Below, one piece after another: positions 20,901-31,768 of a stretch of DNA of 61,540 nucleotides. The position numbers and the translations under genes were made by a program. Source of the DNA: Acanthaster planci (Eukaryota; Echinodermata; Asteroidea; Valvatida; Acanthasteridae); contig NW_019091455.1 in assembly GCF_001949145.1 (NCBI RefSeq), forward strand, positions 1,384-62,923, given 5' to 3'. The notes beneath the pieces were generated by a model, which saw only the letters and a list, made by a program, of their open reading frames with translations, ran no database searches and was not told the DNA's origin. Position 1 is the first letter of the stretch; every line of letters starts with the position of its first letter.

Positions 20901-22567
20901 GCAAACGTGTCACTGATGTGAAAATAGACCGGGCCACAGTTTTTAAACTTAAAAAACAGAAACCTGTCCAAAATCTAACATGGCGGGAACTGCAGCAGGA
21001 AAGCAAATTTGCTTGAAAGGTTGGAAGGCTTCTGAGCAGCGGGCGCGGATCAGGGGGGGGCGGGGAGTCGAACCCCCCTTCTCTGAGACCACCAAAAAGG
21101 ACAAAATGGGAAAATAATTACAAAATAACTAAAATTAAGTTTACTAATACCACTGTAAACAATGTATGTCTAGTACTTTGTTTCTCTTTGTTCCCACTTT
21201 TCCGCAAAAATCAAACATTAAAAAATATCTGCAGCCTGATCCCCCTCCCCAAAAAATATTTATACGCTGTTTTAACTGCTTTGTCCCCCCCAAAAACGAT
21301 TAATGCAAACCACGGTCAAACTCACTGTACACATACTTCTGTCGATGTGAGGTATTTTCCCTGTCCTCTTTGCAGAAACACAATAAAAAAAACATAACTG
21401 TGTAAAAAGCAAGTTCAAATGCATATTGTGAACCAGAATCACTTTCCCGGGTTTCAATTTCAGCAAAACGTCCCCCATATTAATAAGAGAAAAACAAAAA
21501 CTTGTGGAAATTCGTCGGAAATTCCTCTTAGGAGTTAGGTCCAAATATCTGTCCACACGACTGTGTGACAAACACAGTCAAACGTTTAATACGAAGACAA
21601 GATTTGGAAAATTGATCTTCATCGTCTCTCCTCCGTACGATTATTGATTCAAATCTACTCCCTCGCTGTTGAATATCTGTGAGGTTAAATTTTAACTTTA
21701 CTTGTCTCAGTTTTCAAACTTCTCTCTTCTTCTCACATGCATGTTGGAGGGACATTACCAGTGCAGCGACATTGTGCAAACGCTGGTCAGCTAAACCTTG
21801 AGGTGTTTAAAATCATCCATATGAAGATTTTACCATAAAAATCAACTAAATACAGCATGGCTCTTATTCAAAACTAAATGCGGGTAAATTCATTTAAAGC
21901 ATATAGGACTAATCCATACAACTGTATGTGTCAAGTATTTTGTCTTCTTCCAGGACAACTTGTTCTGACGGATTGCATGTATGAGGCGCAATCATTGGCG
22001 TCGACTGAATGCCAAAGCCACGGCCAACATCTCTGCGAGTTGTGGGAGGTAGACAATGCTTGTGCAGATAGCTGTTACGGAATACTGCCGGCAGATACCA
22101 GCCTGTGGTACGCCGTGCCAGACAGCCAGGCGGTTGTTAGTCTTAGCGGCGTCACCCAACACGGGCTACCTATGATTTCTCCCTCCCCCGCCGTCTGCTG
22201 CCCGGGGCCGCGGCGCGACCCTCAAGACCCCATAATAACAGCAGGCAAGTACACTCGCGAGGATTTGGCCGGGCAGGCGCGAGCCTGCTCCGACCTGGCC
22301 GCTCACCCCTGCATGCTGCCCGAGCTGAAGGCTGCTTCCCGCAGAGGCTACCAAGACCCTTTATACGGTTGGCCCTTCTTTGCGATACCTAACCGCGATA
22401 TCTGGGTGCCCCCTCACGGATGTGGTGAAAGCTACACTGGCCCCCTCTGCATAACTGACACTTGTGGTGGAAAATATGTTGGCCCTGAGTGTTACGAGGG
22501 TACCGTGGTAAATACTCCGAGACCACATGAGAAATCTAACGTGATTTGTTGCCCAAACCTGTACTAG
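17587..22567 (+). CDS. Copy B: secreted PAN plus unnamed two-module Cys-rich protein, 3 exons, intact
   Basis: Exons 17,587-17,928, 19,632-19,677 and 21,954-22,567 join to 1,002 nt, encoding 333 aa and a stop. Residues 1-20 (MDVVPVIVLCLTASTPCGDS) look like a signal peptide. Residues ~30-112 form a PAN/Apple-like domain ('RCVRECHSDPRCFSVNF', then 'CELN'), a fold used for protein or glycan binding. Residues 115-129 come from the 46-nt exon. Residues 130-333 hold two related modules, each C-x7-C-x-L-x-E-[VL]-x-x-A near the start (C149/C157 and C241/C249) and '[AV][VI]CCP' at the end (C211-C212, C328-C329). The second contains two 'CGxxYxGPxC' decapeptides (C286-C295, C300-C309). Expected to be secreted and disulfide-rich with N-glycan sites. 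I do not recognise the C-terminal domain; a distant Link- or lectin-like fold is only a guess. The start was chosen because copy C has the same ATG and signal region. Function is unknown. Confidence 0.85.
19632..19677 (+). CDS. Copy B exon 2: 46-nt microexon
   Basis: Flanked by 'tcttttgcag' and 'gtaagc'. Read in phase 0 it gives LEVIERLCSVVEDGK plus one base. That base pairs with the two-base start of exon 3 to make Gly. The conserved copy at 39,771-39,816 has the same length, frame and splice sites, with three or four residue changes. Confidence 0.8.
19815..20520. mobile_element. Foldback MITE in copy B intron 2
   Basis: The left arm begins 'gagcccctaaagggacat' and the right arm ends with the reverse complement. 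The arms are inverted copies of roughly 170-190 bases containing degenerate subrepeats of 'tttcgtgcnctcgaaatca'. The right terminus has an extra copy of 'ggggctcc'. It is absent from the matching place in copy C ('tatcatcaaac' near 39,960), so it inserted after duplication. No transposase is encoded. Confidence 0.8.
21954..22567 (+). CDS. Copy B exon 3: two-module Cys-rich domain and stop
   Basis: It begins after 'cttcttccag' in phase 1 and runs 203 codons to TAG at 22,565-22,567. It is intact, whereas copies A and C each have a frameshift. It has gained two cysteines relative to both (C137, C166) and lost their Asn-Val-Thr sequon. Codons are GC-rich compared with the AT-rich introns, as expected of coding sequence. 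Confidence 0.9.
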
Positions 22568-25278
22568 ACCCCGTGCAACCCGTAGGCCTGCTTTATTGAC
22601 AATATTTCAATCGGCAATGTAATCAAAATTGAAAGCGCGATCGTTTTTTTTTTAAAAACAGTCCTTTGTAGGGAGATGAGCTTTTCACAGAGCCATTTGA
22701 GAAAGAAATTACATCCCCCGGATCCCAAACGTAAACAGCTAGGCCACACTTTCCTCGAGTTCTGAAAGGACTCGTGTAAAACGTTTATGAGTGTCCAACA
22801 CTGTTGAACTTCATTCTCAACATCAAGCTAACGAATGTCATTATGTAGCTGATCAGCAAAACTTACACACGAACGTAGCTTGTGACGGTCTGCAGGTTGT
22901 TACGTTTTACAGGCTGCATCGATAGAAATGTCTCAATGTTGCAATTTAGTATGAGTTCAGTCCGAAATGGTCTTAATACACAGAGGACTAGCAATGTGTA
23001 AATTGAATAGTGGAAATAAAATTCAGTCTCAATAATGTTTTTGTCGGAGAAAATGCAACGAACGTTAACAGATTTAATTACTCATAAACTGATATCACTA
23101 TTTTTGTGAATAGGGATTTTACATCGCACAAAATAATAATGGTACTCCTTATGGTGTCCCACGCATTATGGTATCCCATCCGACATTTTCTTTTATAGTT
23201 AAATGTTGGGGAAATCAGTTCTGGCGAGCATGGGAAGAGAATGATATTCCTGCATGTTGTGGATATTTCTTTTAAATACCCGAATTGTTGGTGTCTCTCT
23301 GTCAGTAAAGTGTCCCGGAACATTAATAGCGTTAATCGTAGATAAAACACGGTTTACATTAGGTTATTCTGTTCTTTTGGTCTTAAAAAGGGTGTTGCCT
23401 TTTAAAAAAAATTTAAAATCATAAATTAATTGATCTCATCGCCTTCTTTCTGGGCTCTTACTTTTTAAGCAATTTAAATTTATATTGCCTTAAATGTATT
23501 CATTTTGGATTCTATATAAGCATTAAAAGTATACATGTTAGCATTAAAAACAAACAATAAATTATCAATAGCTGTTGTCATTACTTATTTATTGAACTAA
23601 AAGGCGGCCACTTGTTTTTCGTATTCAAAGTTGGGCGAAGTCAGCATTGTGAAAAACAAAAAAGAAACAAAGAATTTATTTCACCAATTATGATATCGTT
23701 TAACAGTCACTTTTGGAATAAATATCACTATTTATCTTAGCACATTTCCGTATACTCTATGCATATTTAGTAATAATAAACATGTTTGATAAGCTGACAA
23801 TACATACAATGGCTTCAAGTGTCAGCTGAACAATGCTTGCCGTGATGTATGAAAAATCAAAATGGTACCACCACAGGCAGTCCTTCTAATTACCTGCACA
23901 ACATTGCATCCAACCCTACATGAAAATGACCCTGGATGGCACTGAAGAACTGTCACGGCAACGGAAACCCTAATATGGGGACCTAATTATTTGACTGCAA
24001 CTTGGGCGAGGACGAGAAAGCTGACATCTTTCGGTATAAATTATACAGATGGGCCATGCACGTGTAGGCCAGACTAAATCAAGTCGGCCACGGGTCCCCC
24101 TTTATCACAAGCCTCATTGCATAATGATTGGTCTGGTTGATGGGGGCGATTTAGGATAAAGTGCTCGCTACCAATACGTTCCGATGGAGAGGCCAATTTT
24201 GGAGTTTGCTGTCGACAAAAGTACGGCCGCTTAGTCGTGATTTGCATTGAAGCGTGTTTCAGAAGACCACTTTGAGAAACTCAGATATTCCATGCAATAG
24301 AGAGAAAAAGGATTAATTGAATCTGCGACTTGAAACACATCTACGAATCTTCTTCCATAACCAACACCAGGAATAATTCATACAAAACAACTTGGTGTCA
24401 TGCGTTCTATCCTTTTACTAGCGATGGGTTCTTACTAACAACACAATTATATTACACCTCAGCTAGTGATGGATATTGTCATGCGCAGTTGAGTAGATTT
24501 GTGTAGTATACAAATTACAAACGTTTCCTTATTATTGTTATCAACAACCCAGTGTCTGGCACTCGTAACGTCTTCATTGCACCGCGGTAATTACTCTCTG
24601 GTCATAACCATCGTCAAATTTCAGTATCACACTACCGTGATCATACATTGAGGTTCGGTTCATCAGACGCCTAAGAACTCTTTGTATACGGGGACCGAGT
24701 AGTACCGGGGGGAAGGCAGCAGTGAAGCAGGCATGCAGTGTTTGTCTCCAGCTGGAGGCCGGTTTTATTGCTATGTCGCCCAACTGCAGCATAGGCCTAG
24801 GCCTGCACCCATTTGGGCTAGCTTTAATTGGACATTTCTAAACAATATTCTTAAACTACACGCATTAGCGGATAAGTTGATAAAATAACAAGTGCATATC
24901 ATTGATGTGTTCTTCCAAAAAATAACGATGGGAAAAAGACGATGAAAAATTGATGTGCTCACCTTAGGAGGGTTATATGCAGTCAGTGAGGAGCCGGCCC
25001 AAGTCAACGAACTCTCACTAAATACAGAGGGCGCCACCGTTCACTGCTCGGTGGAGAGATTACAAAGTCAAAACGTCTTAATACGTGTAACATTATGGGG
25101 ACAACTCTAAATCTTAACAACAGTTGTAGCTTGAGAGAATATCAATAATGACTCCTCAAATAAATATGCTTAATTTTTTCGGAGGGGGGGCCAACCACTT
25201 TTTCCAGGGAGGACAATTCCGGGTAAGGAAGCATGCGCATTGGCTAAACAAGTAATGGCTGTAGGGGCTCAATTTATT
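22568..25278. other. 3' UTR and flank of copy B, ending unit B
   Basis: It aligns with 11,091-12,470 and, more completely, with 42,253-44,640. No gene is supported. A minus-strand stretch around 24,960-25,060 has an exon-like 5' UTR look with a 'gtgagc' donor, but nothing corroborates it. Confidence 0.5.
23015..23020 (+). terminator. Putative polyadenylation hexamer of copy B
   Basis: AATAAA lies 448 bases after the stop. It is positionally conserved in copy A (AATAAA) and altered to AATACA in copy C. Confidence 0.5.
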
Positions 25279-25423
25279 TATTTGTTTGTTGGTTGGTTTG
25301 TTGGTTGGTTTGTTTGTTGGTTGGTTTGTTGGTTGGTTGGTTGGTTGGTTGGTTGGTTGGTTGGTTGGTTGGTTGGTTGGTTGGTTGGTTGGTTGGTTGG
25401 TTGGTTGGTTGGTTGGTTGGTTG
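25279..25423. repeat. (TTGG)n microsatellite with (TTTG) interruptions
   Basis: About 36 tetranucleotide units, interrupted at the left and pure at the right. Three plus-strand and one minus-strand long frames with repeated LVGW or TNQP peptides are artefacts of it. Confidence 0.97.
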
Positions 25424-25885
25424 CCAATCAAATTTTCATTTCTTATTCTTCTCCCTTTTTTCTCACTGCTTTGCTCTTTGCTTTTTTCTGCACATAATGC
25501 TGAAACGCCAAAGCAATTGCACGTACAAACGCATACATGGATGTAAACTAGTGACTGTCGGTAGAATTCTTTGAACTGGTGTACCTGAAGGATCCATCTT
25601 ATGTGAAAAGCAAGTGGCCGGGCCACTGCTCCCGAAAGCTGACACCGAAAGCACATGTCAGCTGAAGAATACTTGGAACTTCTTGGAACTTAAACACAGA
25701 TTTTTAATAAAGTCAAAAATTATACAAATATAACGTGATTTCTGGTTGGCCAGTCGACGTTGGTTCCCCGAGGTATTTGGAGTTGACAAATTAGTTCCAG
25801 CGAGGCGAAACGTAAACCGAGGGAACTAGTTTAATAGTCAACTCCCAATACCGAGCGGAGCTAACATCGACCGAAATAAACCATC

Positions 25886-27110
25886 AATGATTGGCGTAAC
25901 ATTGTTACCGGTACACGCTGCACTAACAATGGGTAAAGTGTGACCACAAATCATAAATATGTCTTTGCCTAAGTGATCTTCACAATCACAAATGCCCTCT
26001 TTCGCTGGCAGGCAAGCGGCTGCAGTTTCCTTCACCCTGCTCGCTTGGGGTTGAGCGGTCTCATCTGAGTCCTTATTCTGTACATCTTGCACAACTAAAC
26101 TAGCACCTTTCTTGCTAGGCGTGCGTGCGCTATTACTTTGGCGATCGCGACCTTGACAGTTGCGTGCATTATGTCCATATTTGCCGCATTGGAAACATCT
26201 ACGTTCCGCTCTAAGTTGTTCTATTCGTTCCTTGCCCAAGTTGGCACGTTGTGCAGTGCCTGAGTTTGCTACGCTTGGTGGCCTACTCCTCCTATAATCT
26301 CTACCACTACTACTAAGCTTACAGTTGAAGTGATAACGATCATTGTGCGCTTCTGCACAGCGATCTGCCAATGCTACAAGTTCCTTTAAACTCGTTGTCT
26401 TCCTCTCCTTAAGGAATAGAGCCATCTCCTTGCTACAAACCTTCATAGTCTGTTCCCGCACAATAATTTCGAACAAAGCTTCATACGTCCTAGCTACACC
26501 TCCAATTTCGATCCATCGTGTCAGATACCCTGAAATTCTATCTACAAACTGGGTATATGTCTCAGCAAAGTCTGGTACGGCAGATCTAAACTTGATCCTA
26601 AATCCTTCCTCACTCAAAAGGTACCTATTCAACAGTGCTTTCTTCACAGCGTCATAATCTCTAGCTGCAGCACCAGGCATACGTGCGTACACCTCCAAGG
26701 CCCTACCTGTGAGTAACGCACTAAGTGAGGTTGCGCAGTCTTCTTTTGGCCACTTGATCGACGTCGCAAATCTCTCAAAACGTTTCAAATATGCGTCTAG
26801 CTCATCTTTTCCATCGTTAAATGCCGGCAGTTTGGGAAGCTTCGCTTGCAGCGTGAGTTCAGTCGCTAACGGTGGTTTGACTTGGGTCTTAGCGTTCATT
26901 AGTTCTTGTTTTTTGAGCTCAAATTCTCGCAATAAATTTCTCATGTGCCCTTCGGTTGGCGCGTTCTTCCTTCTCGCGTGCTGCAAGTTCCAATTCATAC
27001 TCGCGTCTGACACCCTAGCGCTCTTTAGCAAAAGCTATAAGTGACTCTCCTGCGAGACCTAGTTCCTTTCCTAATTCAAGGAAATCTTAAAAACTCTGAG
27101 CTTTATCCAT
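25886..27110 (-). pseudogene. Degenerate Gypsy gag with SCAN-like region and zinc knuckle
   Basis: The main open part (27,031 down to 25,838) shows a glutamine/lysine-rich linker, then 'LPKLPAFNDGKDELDAYLKR' as the capsid start. Next is a helical region with 'FRSAVPDFAETYTQFVDRIS', like the SCAN-related capsid fragment of Gmr1-type Gypsy gag, and a CX2CX4HX4C knuckle 'CFQCGKYGHNARNC' near 26,155-26,197. The family's N-terminus lies upstream in another frame starting at 27,110 ('MDKAQSF'), with in-frame TAA and TAG codons and a frameshift before the main frame. The last residues after 'PIIDG' are host flank. It therefore cannot make a full Gag. Confidence 0.85.
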
Positions 27111-27544
27111 GTCTACGCAATGGGCTAGCAACAGCAAAACCACAAATGCAAAACCGGCTAACGACCTTACGCGCATGGGCCTCAATTATCTACACCACAG
27201 TAGTTACAAAAATGGAACAATCCAACCAGACTCAACCGAAAACGCTTGCTCACCTACGTCCAGAAAAAAGACCTATGCATCGTAATTGTACAGAGGAAAT
27301 TCATCCTTCAAGGCTACCTCATCAATGCTCATAAAAAATCAACCTCTCCTCTCAGTATGAATGCAGTATCAATGATAAAGCAGCAGTCATATGCAATCAT
27401 TAAATGTACCAATGGAATAAAGATGTACAATGCAAGGATTAAATACACATTCAACTTTGAATTAATACACCTAAAAAATGTCAGGAGTGGTTCAGGTTAA
27501 GAATCCCTTACTGTGAGGTTCATTCCACCTGCAGGGCGTTTAAA

Positions 27545-27562
27545 TTCCCGGACGGGCCCCCA
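27545..27562 (-). promoter_or_regulatory. Primer-binding site resembling tRNA-Pro
   Basis: The minus-strand 18-mer TGGGGGCCCGTCCGGGAA lies one base after the LTR end. It matches the proline-tRNA primer site pattern TGGGGGCTCGTCCGGGAT with two differences. This supports the LTR boundary. Confidence 0.75.
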
Positions 27563-27563
27563 T

Positions 27564-28917
27564 TGTCACAAACCGGGTCCAAAATATATAGATTGATCAC
27601 TTTTTCCATATCTCCACTCACTGACAACAAAGCCACAAAAAAAGAAACTTTCAGGAACTGGTGGTAATCTATACAACAAAAAGTAAAAAAGAAATTTATT
27701 ATTATTTACAATCTCCAAAAAATCCTTGATAGAGCTTGTGAGTTTTTCAAGAGTTTACCCCAAACTAAAAATACATTAATCACATCATTACAAATTCATT
27801 ATATTACTATCCCCCACGTGGGTACTCATGCATGTCCTCCAGCGTGTCGTCGCTCCACCAGCTGAACGCTCTGGGGATCTCCGCCGATTTGACATGGTAA
27901 TGTGGTCGCAAGTCCCACTTTCTAGGTCCTCCGTTCCCTCCTGGTTCTCTTTGGGGTAACAGGACAGCCTCTCCCTCAAAGAGGAAGATTCTACGACTAA
28001 AGCTCCAGTAAAGGGAGTCCTGTGGAATTTAGAATTATAACGTATAAGGCTATTGCCGTATTTACAATAAAGCTCCAAAATATGCAGAGATAATACCCAA
28101 AATCAATGGGTTTTCTACACAACACTGTGTCGCGTTAAATCTACAAAGGTTGGGCTATGCATGTGCACACAATAGTCACTATGAATAATGCAAGCCGCAT
28201 GAGCGTTGCCGTTGTGCAAACATGAATTCAAGCAGTGTGCACGGGATGTCCACACGAACACTGACTATTTCTTATAAGAGGTAATCTTGACATTTCGAAT
28301 TTATCTTGAATACAATGATTAAAGCAAAATGACTGAAAATTATACAAAATAGCTTTCTACAACAAAATACTCAATTTACAGTTTTAAGACGAGCAAACAG
28401 TCTAAAAGTCTGACTCCCTGGCTTGAAACAACGATCGGTTTCCGTACATTAACTTCTCAACCCTGGATTTAGCTTTCTAAGAAGTGGATTTCACTTCTTA
28501 AGCACTTAAGTTAAGCTAACGCTTTCCAATGAAGAAAATATATGATTTGAGCTATCGCCACAAACTATCTGTGTTTCTCAAATTCTCATTCTGTTTCTCA
28601 AATTCTCATAGAGCTATCGCTCAATCGACGAAATCAAAATGACCGATCAGGAGTCTCTCTATGTCAAGATCTGTCCGCTGCCTCTCCAAGGCTTCACTAC
28701 GACTTTAACCCCGCAGAGAGATCATGCTAACTAATCTAAATGTCATGCAAATTTCGAAATTCTACACGTTTTCAAATTTTTCCCGCGTCAAACGTATTTG
28801 GTCATATTAGTCAAAAAATTTACATACTCCCCGTGTTACTATACGTAGGAAGGCGGGTCCTGAAATATGCTGAATATTCATTATATATGTACCAAGGTTT
28901 TACGCCCTCTCGTGACA
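27564..28917 (-). repeat. Gypsy 5' LTR, ~1,354 bp
   Basis: On the minus strand it begins TGTCACGAGAGGG and ends GGTTTGTGACA, giving the usual TG...CA with a 6-bp inverted end (TGTCAC/GTGACA). A TATA-like 'tacatatataatg' occurs close to its start (plus ~28,879-28,891). Only one copy is present, so the age cannot be read from LTR divergence. Confidence 0.75.
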
Positions 28918-30545
28918 CCATGTTTGTTTTACTGTTCCTCACACATATTTATTTATTAACCGCTGAAAATAAAAACATCATCATGAAAGAAAAGAAAGTC
29001 CAATCCTATTGCAACACTATAATTTTTGAGCGTTTCCACCCCATTTTTCGGGATAATAGTGCAGGAGGCATTCTCACTGTCCACAATATTTTCCAGTTCG
29101 GCAACGCTCGGCGAGTACGAATACGAAACTCATTGAATTCAGGGCCTTGCGTGTGTTGCCGCAGCGTCGGGTCGTAAGCCTTGTGCTTTGTGTAGGATGT
29201 TGCATGAATCCTCGCCTGATCGTTACCCCGCCATTCAAAATTACCACTGGAAAACAGAGGCAGTAGCTTTTTGGGGGGAATTCAAAACGCAAATACATTT
29301 TTGGGCTCATTCAACATGATAATAGGGGAGTAAAAAATTAGCCTATTTATTTGTTAAATATAAGTTTCTTTCCTACTCACCTATGAAGTAATCTCAGTTG
29401 AAAGTGGGGGTGGACAAGTAGCCCCCTTTCCCCTTTCATAAGCCACTGGACATAGGCCTTGATTGTTTGGTTTAATTTCCACACGGGGTGGGGGGGATGA
29501 GGGAACGTAGGCCATGCCAATGAAAGACGGATTGTCTTTTGGACCATTTTATTTCACTTCCTCCACAACTCGTCAAAAACGCCTCACCCTTAATTACTAA
29601 ATATCCACCCCTCCAAGGGAGAAATTCTTTTGTCCTCCTGAAGATTTGGATTTGGACCGCCCTTTAACAAAATGAGAAGCCATTTTAGACAGCCACTGCG
29701 GACGGGGAAGCAGAGATGTCTTAGTGTAAAAACATGGTCACATGAGCTAGGGCAAGAGTGGAACGCACTTCAAGTGGCCGGGCCTCCAAATAATCTGTAG
29801 GGCGACGGCGAGCAAAGTTGACATTGAATCTAAATTTCATCTGTTAACAGGAATGTTTCTATTTCCAATAGTGATATCTCTATTGATATTTGCGACCAGA
29901 GAGCGAGTGGTGAATTTGGTCGCAAATATTGACGTCAATATTGACGATTGGCGATATCCCTCCGGGCCACCATAGTTCACGGAGCATCCCAGACAGTAAA
30001 TAAAATAGAGATGCTCTACTAGAAATGAAGATATCTTTATTATAGAGATATCTCTATTTTTATAGAGATAGTTAACGTCAATACATGATTCGGTGGCATT
30101 TGAGAAAAAGAAACGACTAATTCTAGGGCTCCCTAGGAGAACGGTTTTTCAAACACCAGCCACACAACTTGACCTATGGAAACAGAAATGGAACTAGAGA
30201 TATCTCTTCTGCGGGGTTAATGTCAACTTTGCACACCGTAGATCTGAGTGATATTTGTTAGTCCGGTCTGATCAGGCAGCATCCAGCATGCACTATAAAC
30301 AAGGAACCAACTTTTCAAGTTCGCTTAGAATGAACGAGCCTTGCGCTATATTAAACGCTATTATTTATCAGCTTGAAACTTTTCAATATTCTAAGCACAT
30401 TAAACTGAACATTCTTGACATTCTTACGGCAAGAAAGTGCTGAGTAAAGTGCTTGCAGTGAATGTTTGAAACTCAAAAATGGAAGTACCATAACTGTTTA
30501 CTGTTTGAATACCTGATTCCAACAACATTGCTTCCACACACAAAC
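28918..30545. other. Unit C flank resumed after Gypsy insertion
   Basis: It aligns with 12,913-13,120 and 13,705-15,120 of unit B, apart from ~29,735-30,090. That patch holds an AT-rich partly palindromic stretch ('gatatctctatt' and 'aatagagatatctct' motifs near 29,870 and 30,030-30,070) where unit B has the Penelope fragment. No gene recognised. Confidence 0.5.
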
Positions 30546-30920
30546 CAGGTCGGTGACCAATTCACAATCTAGCGACGTCCCTAGACGTCATTTTTATCAG
30601 GTCATGTGATAATGATGCAATTTTTCCCGCGCGATTTTGGGAAAATAGCAAGATTTGAAATGCCAACAGCCTATGGCAAAATTGTTTTCGGTCGCTATTT
30701 TTGAAAATCGCCGCAGTAAACATCGATGGAGATTTTTTAATGGCAACATTTGCATGCATGAAGTAAACTTTACCAAAGTTGTTTTTGGCCGATAAAGAGA
30801 TCCATGTCATCTGCGAACAGTGATCTAAAAATGGTTTAAAATTTACGTCATCGTTGCACAAACGAGCGGCGTATGCATAGTCTGGTGTCGTCGCTAGATT
30901 GTGGTTCGGTACCCGACCTG
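30546..30920. mobile_element. 375-bp MITE with ~32-bp terminal inverted repeats
   Basis: The left end is 'CAGGTCGGTGACC', continuing to 'cacaatctagcgacg'. The right end is the inverse, 'cgtcgctagattgtg' to 'acccgacctg'. The arms differ at a few positions. The matching place in unit B (~15,125) lacks it. The minus-strand 138-aa open frame inside has no transposase motif. The superfamily is undetermined because no clear target duplication is visible. Confidence 0.75.
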
Positions 30921-31360
30921 TTAATTGACAATAAACATGGCTAGCATAACGGACTGTCGTGGATATTATCAACAGCACTCATAACTTGATAGAAGCGTTG
31001 GTGCGATAACAACAGCGAGAAATCCTTCAATTTTAGTTTCATTAGATTGAAAATGATTGTAATAAAAAGAAAATTATACTTGAGAGTTTGTTTTCACAGA
31101 TAAAACTCAAGTTGCTGAAAGGTTTTTGTGGTGCGTTTTTGAATTTCGTTGGGGTGCGTGTCTGTTTCGCATGTTTGTGTGTTTGTCTCCGAAATTTCTG
31201 ACAAAATAAAAAAGATGCAAATATCTACTGGAGTCCAAGATTTTTTATCCCCGCATGCACAGGACCAGAGAACTGAACTCAGGGACAGGTGGACACTCGC
31301 ATTCTAACTTTTATGTCGATTGGCCTGAGCAGCTGTTTATTGAACTTGACACAGTTCAGG

Positions 31361-31768
31361 TTGTTCCCGCCCGAAGCTGGTGACGTGGAACTGCAAAAAT
31401 TAACATTGTGCACAATCAAAGTATAGCTACTCAGCAATGTATGGAAATAGTTCCCGCTCGAAGCTGGTGACGCGGAACTGCAAGTATATCTTACATTGCG
31501 TTTCAGGCAAAGTGTAGCTATTTAGTAAAAATTACAGAGATTGTTCCCGCCCGAGCCTGGTGACACGGAACAGCAACACATACATGTATCAGCAAAAGTA
31601 CCGGTACTATGGCAATCAGCAAATGTCAGCAATTGTTCCCGCCCGAGCCTGGTGACGCGGAACAGCAACTCATATCAGCAAATACATAGAGCTATCAGCA
31701 AAAATGTATGAAAAGCAATTATCATATCAGCATTTGTTTCCGCCCAAAGCACATGGAGCGGTAAATTA
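31361..31768. repeat. Five ~90-bp tandem repeats at the Ngaro 3' end
   Basis: A ~35-base core ('ttgttcccgcccgagcctgg' then 'tgacgcggaacagcaac') starts at 31,361, ~31,449, 31,541, ~31,632 and ~31,734. The cores are strongly conserved except the last, and the spacers are diverged. They lie between the hydrolase region and the element edge. Confidence 0.85.

Larger units (their letters stand above)
25886..28917 (-). mobile_element. Gypsy-type LTR retrotransposon: 5' LTR, PBS and gag only
   Basis: Read on the minus strand: LTR 28,917-27,564, primer-binding site 27,562-27,545, leader, degenerate gag from 27,110, and an abrupt end inside the start of pol near 25,886. There is no pol and no 3' LTR. 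Comparison with 12,905-12,915 of unit B shows an uninterrupted 'aaaccatgttt' at the insertion point. Here 'aaaccat' ends on the left and 'ccatgttt' starts on the right, so 'ccat' may be a 4-bp target duplication or a microhomology. The gag type (SCAN-like helices plus zinc knuckle) suggests a Gmr1-like Gypsy lineage. Confidence 0.8.

Noticed and set aside
24574-25060. Possible minus-strand exon(s) with a 'gtgagc' donor near 24,960
   Set aside because: No family resemblance, no partner exon and only one weak splice signal.
25156-25656. Long frames with LVGW or TNQP repeats
   Set aside because: Translations of the TTGG microsatellite.
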